64,000 nucleotides of DNA, from positions 124,001 through 188,000 of the forward strand of contig NZ_FOQO01000005.1 in the NCBI RefSeq assembly GCF_900113765.1. The letters are read 5' to 3'. The notes under the pieces are model-generated. The model was given only the letters and a program-made list of their open reading frames with translations, searched no databases and was not told the DNA's origin. This document shows, one piece after another, positions 63,388 to 64,000 of this stretch. How positions within the stretch are numbered: the first letter of the stretch is position 1; each line of letters starts with the position of its first letter. A program made the translations under genes and the position numbers. Source of the DNA: Parapedobacter indicus (GTDB lineage Bacteria; Bacteroidota; Bacteroidia; Sphingobacteriales; Sphingobacteriaceae).

Positions 63388-63846
63388 ATGGAGAATCCGA
63401 TTTTGACGTGGGAAATAAAACCGTTTAACGCACTTTCGCTGGATGAGCTCTATAAAATTTTGCAATTGCGGCAGGAGGTTTTTGTCTTGGAACAGGCATG
63501 TGTTTACAACGATCTGGACGACAAGGATCGAAAATCAGCTCACCTGATGGCTTGGCACGGTGATGCGTTGGCTGCTTATACACGACTGATCCCTTATGGT
63601 ATTTCTTATTCCGATGCCGTGAGCATTGGCCGGGTAGTGGTGGCCAACGAATTTCGCGGAGAGGGAGTTGGCAAGGAGCTGATGGTACGTAGCATCGCGG
63701 GTACACAAGATCTTTTTGGACGCCACCCGATCAAAATCGGTGCCCAGCAGCACTTGAAAGCGTTTTATAACCGCTTGGGTTTCGAGCAGACCAGCGAGCC
63801 GTATCTAGATGCAGGAATTGCGCATATCGAGATGACCCGCTTGTAG
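63388..63846 (+). CDS. ElaA-like GNAT N-acetyltransferase
   Basis: A 152-residue GNAT-fold acyltransferase. ElaA hallmarks are LYKILQLRQEVFVLEQACVY and DLDDKDRKSAHLMAW; the acetyl-CoA loop is RVVVANEFRGEGVGKELM. The target is unknown. It is 8 nt downstream of the hydrolase. Confidence 0.9.
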   Translation: MENPILTWEIKPFNALSLDELYKILQLRQEVFVLEQACVYNDLDDKDRKSAHLMAWHGDALAAYTRLIPYGISYSDAVSIGRVVVANEFRGEGVGKELMVRSIAGTQDLFGRHPIKIGAQQHLKAFYNRLGFEQTSEPYLDAGIAHIEMTRL

Positions 63847-63872
63847 ATGGAACGCGGATAATCACGAACACA

Positions 63873-63904
63873 TTGGGTTTTGTGCCCGAATCGCCGTAAT
63901 TTAG
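63873..63904 (+). promoter_or_regulatory. Promoter upstream of structured leader copy B
   Basis: TTG (63873-63875), a 21-nt gap and TAATTTAG (63897-63904), one base from the -7 consensus. Transcription would start close to the first base of the RNA element. Confidence 0.45.
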
Positions 63905-63909
63905 CTCCG

Positions 63910-63962
63910 TGAAACCCGCTGGTGCAACGCCTTAAGAAAAGGTGATGTAAGTGCGGATTCCA
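63910..63962 (+). ncRNA. Structured 5' leader element, copy B (candidate cis-regulatory RNA)
   Basis: Outer helix TGAAACCCGC (63910-63919) with GCGGATTCCA (63953-63962), interrupted by an A-C and a C-A mismatch; 8x8 internal loop TGGTGCAA / ATGTAAGT; hairpin CGCCTT (63928-63933) with AAGGTG (63939-63944) and a 5-nt loop. Relative to copy A, loop lengths are equal and stem positions change but still pair. ATG 63990 (M-S-I...) follows 27 nt later and is probably the start of a gene that runs out of the window. Confidence 0.6.
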
Positions 63963-64000
63963 TGAGGCTTTTAAAGCAAACAATTGCGAATGAGTATTGA

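Overview
The window reads as a chromosome segment from a Bacteroidetes bacterium, most likely family Sphingobacteriaceae. The evidence is a SusC/SusD pair, a GldD-type lipoprotein, two DUF6266-type proteins, weak or absent Shine-Dalgarno sequences, and many promoters with the Bacteroidetes -7 box TAnnTTTG. No rRNA, tRNA, CRISPR array, prophage or insertion sequence was seen. Almost every gene is intact; the first gene runs off the left edge.

Layout. 1-3.4 kb: metallophosphoesterase, hemH, ispH. 3.4-14.9 kb: a carbohydrate-utilisation locus with susD, susC, a Tat-exported Gfo/Idh/MocA oxidoreductase, a ThuA-like protein, a LacI regulator, a PmoA-like protein and a serine hydrolase; no glycoside hydrolase is present. 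15-23.2 kb: housekeeping genes (ndk, ybeY, ruvX, dnaN, a DedA protein), an ECF sigma factor with a HEAT-repeat membrane partner and a DUF4097-like protein, then yicC, gmk and nadD. 23.2-26 kb: kduI, a DUF4861 lipoprotein and kduD for unsaturated uronate catabolism. 26.4-45 kb: a TPR protein, a ComA-like protein, aroE, gldD, a split Tm-1-like pair, a metallo-beta-lactamase-fold hydrolase, an ABC permease, bamD-rpoZ-coaBC, a second LacI regulator, dgkA, recO, a pterin dehydratase, an AI-2E-type protein, csp and acnA. 45-48 kb: a PIN toxin-antitoxin pair, thiL and nadA. 48.4-64 kb: nadB, a gamma-carbonic-anhydrase-like protein, an Ig-like lipoprotein, mnmG, an ABC-F ATPase, two DUF6266 proteins, apaG, an RsmI-like methylase, an FAD monooxygenase, a cupin, two secreted proteins and an ElaA-type acetyltransferase.

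How the genes work together. nadA and nadB (aspartate to quinolinate) flank one intergenic region, and nadD is also present. kduI and kduD carry out successive steps toward 2-keto-3-deoxygluconate. The SusCD locus pairs outer-membrane uptake with periplasmic and cytoplasmic redox-type enzymes of the ThuA/MocA/PmoA kind, which suggests a keto-sugar route.

Most notable signals. (1) A matching RNA-like fold occurs twice, 25 kb apart: a ten-position outer helix, an 8x8 internal loop and a six-pair hairpin with compensatory changes. Each copy lies about 28 nt before a start codon; I could not match it to a riboswitch class I know. (2) The nadA-nadB gap is very AT-rich and holds a perfect DnaA box, two tandem parS-like palindromes lie 6 kb away next to mnmG, and G/C bias appears to shift across the gap, so the replication origin may be here. 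(3) At least nine genes have a -7 box 1-7 nt before the start codon and so probably make leaderless or nearly leaderless mRNAs. (4) A 21-codon ORF with an exceptional Shine-Dalgarno precedes susC.
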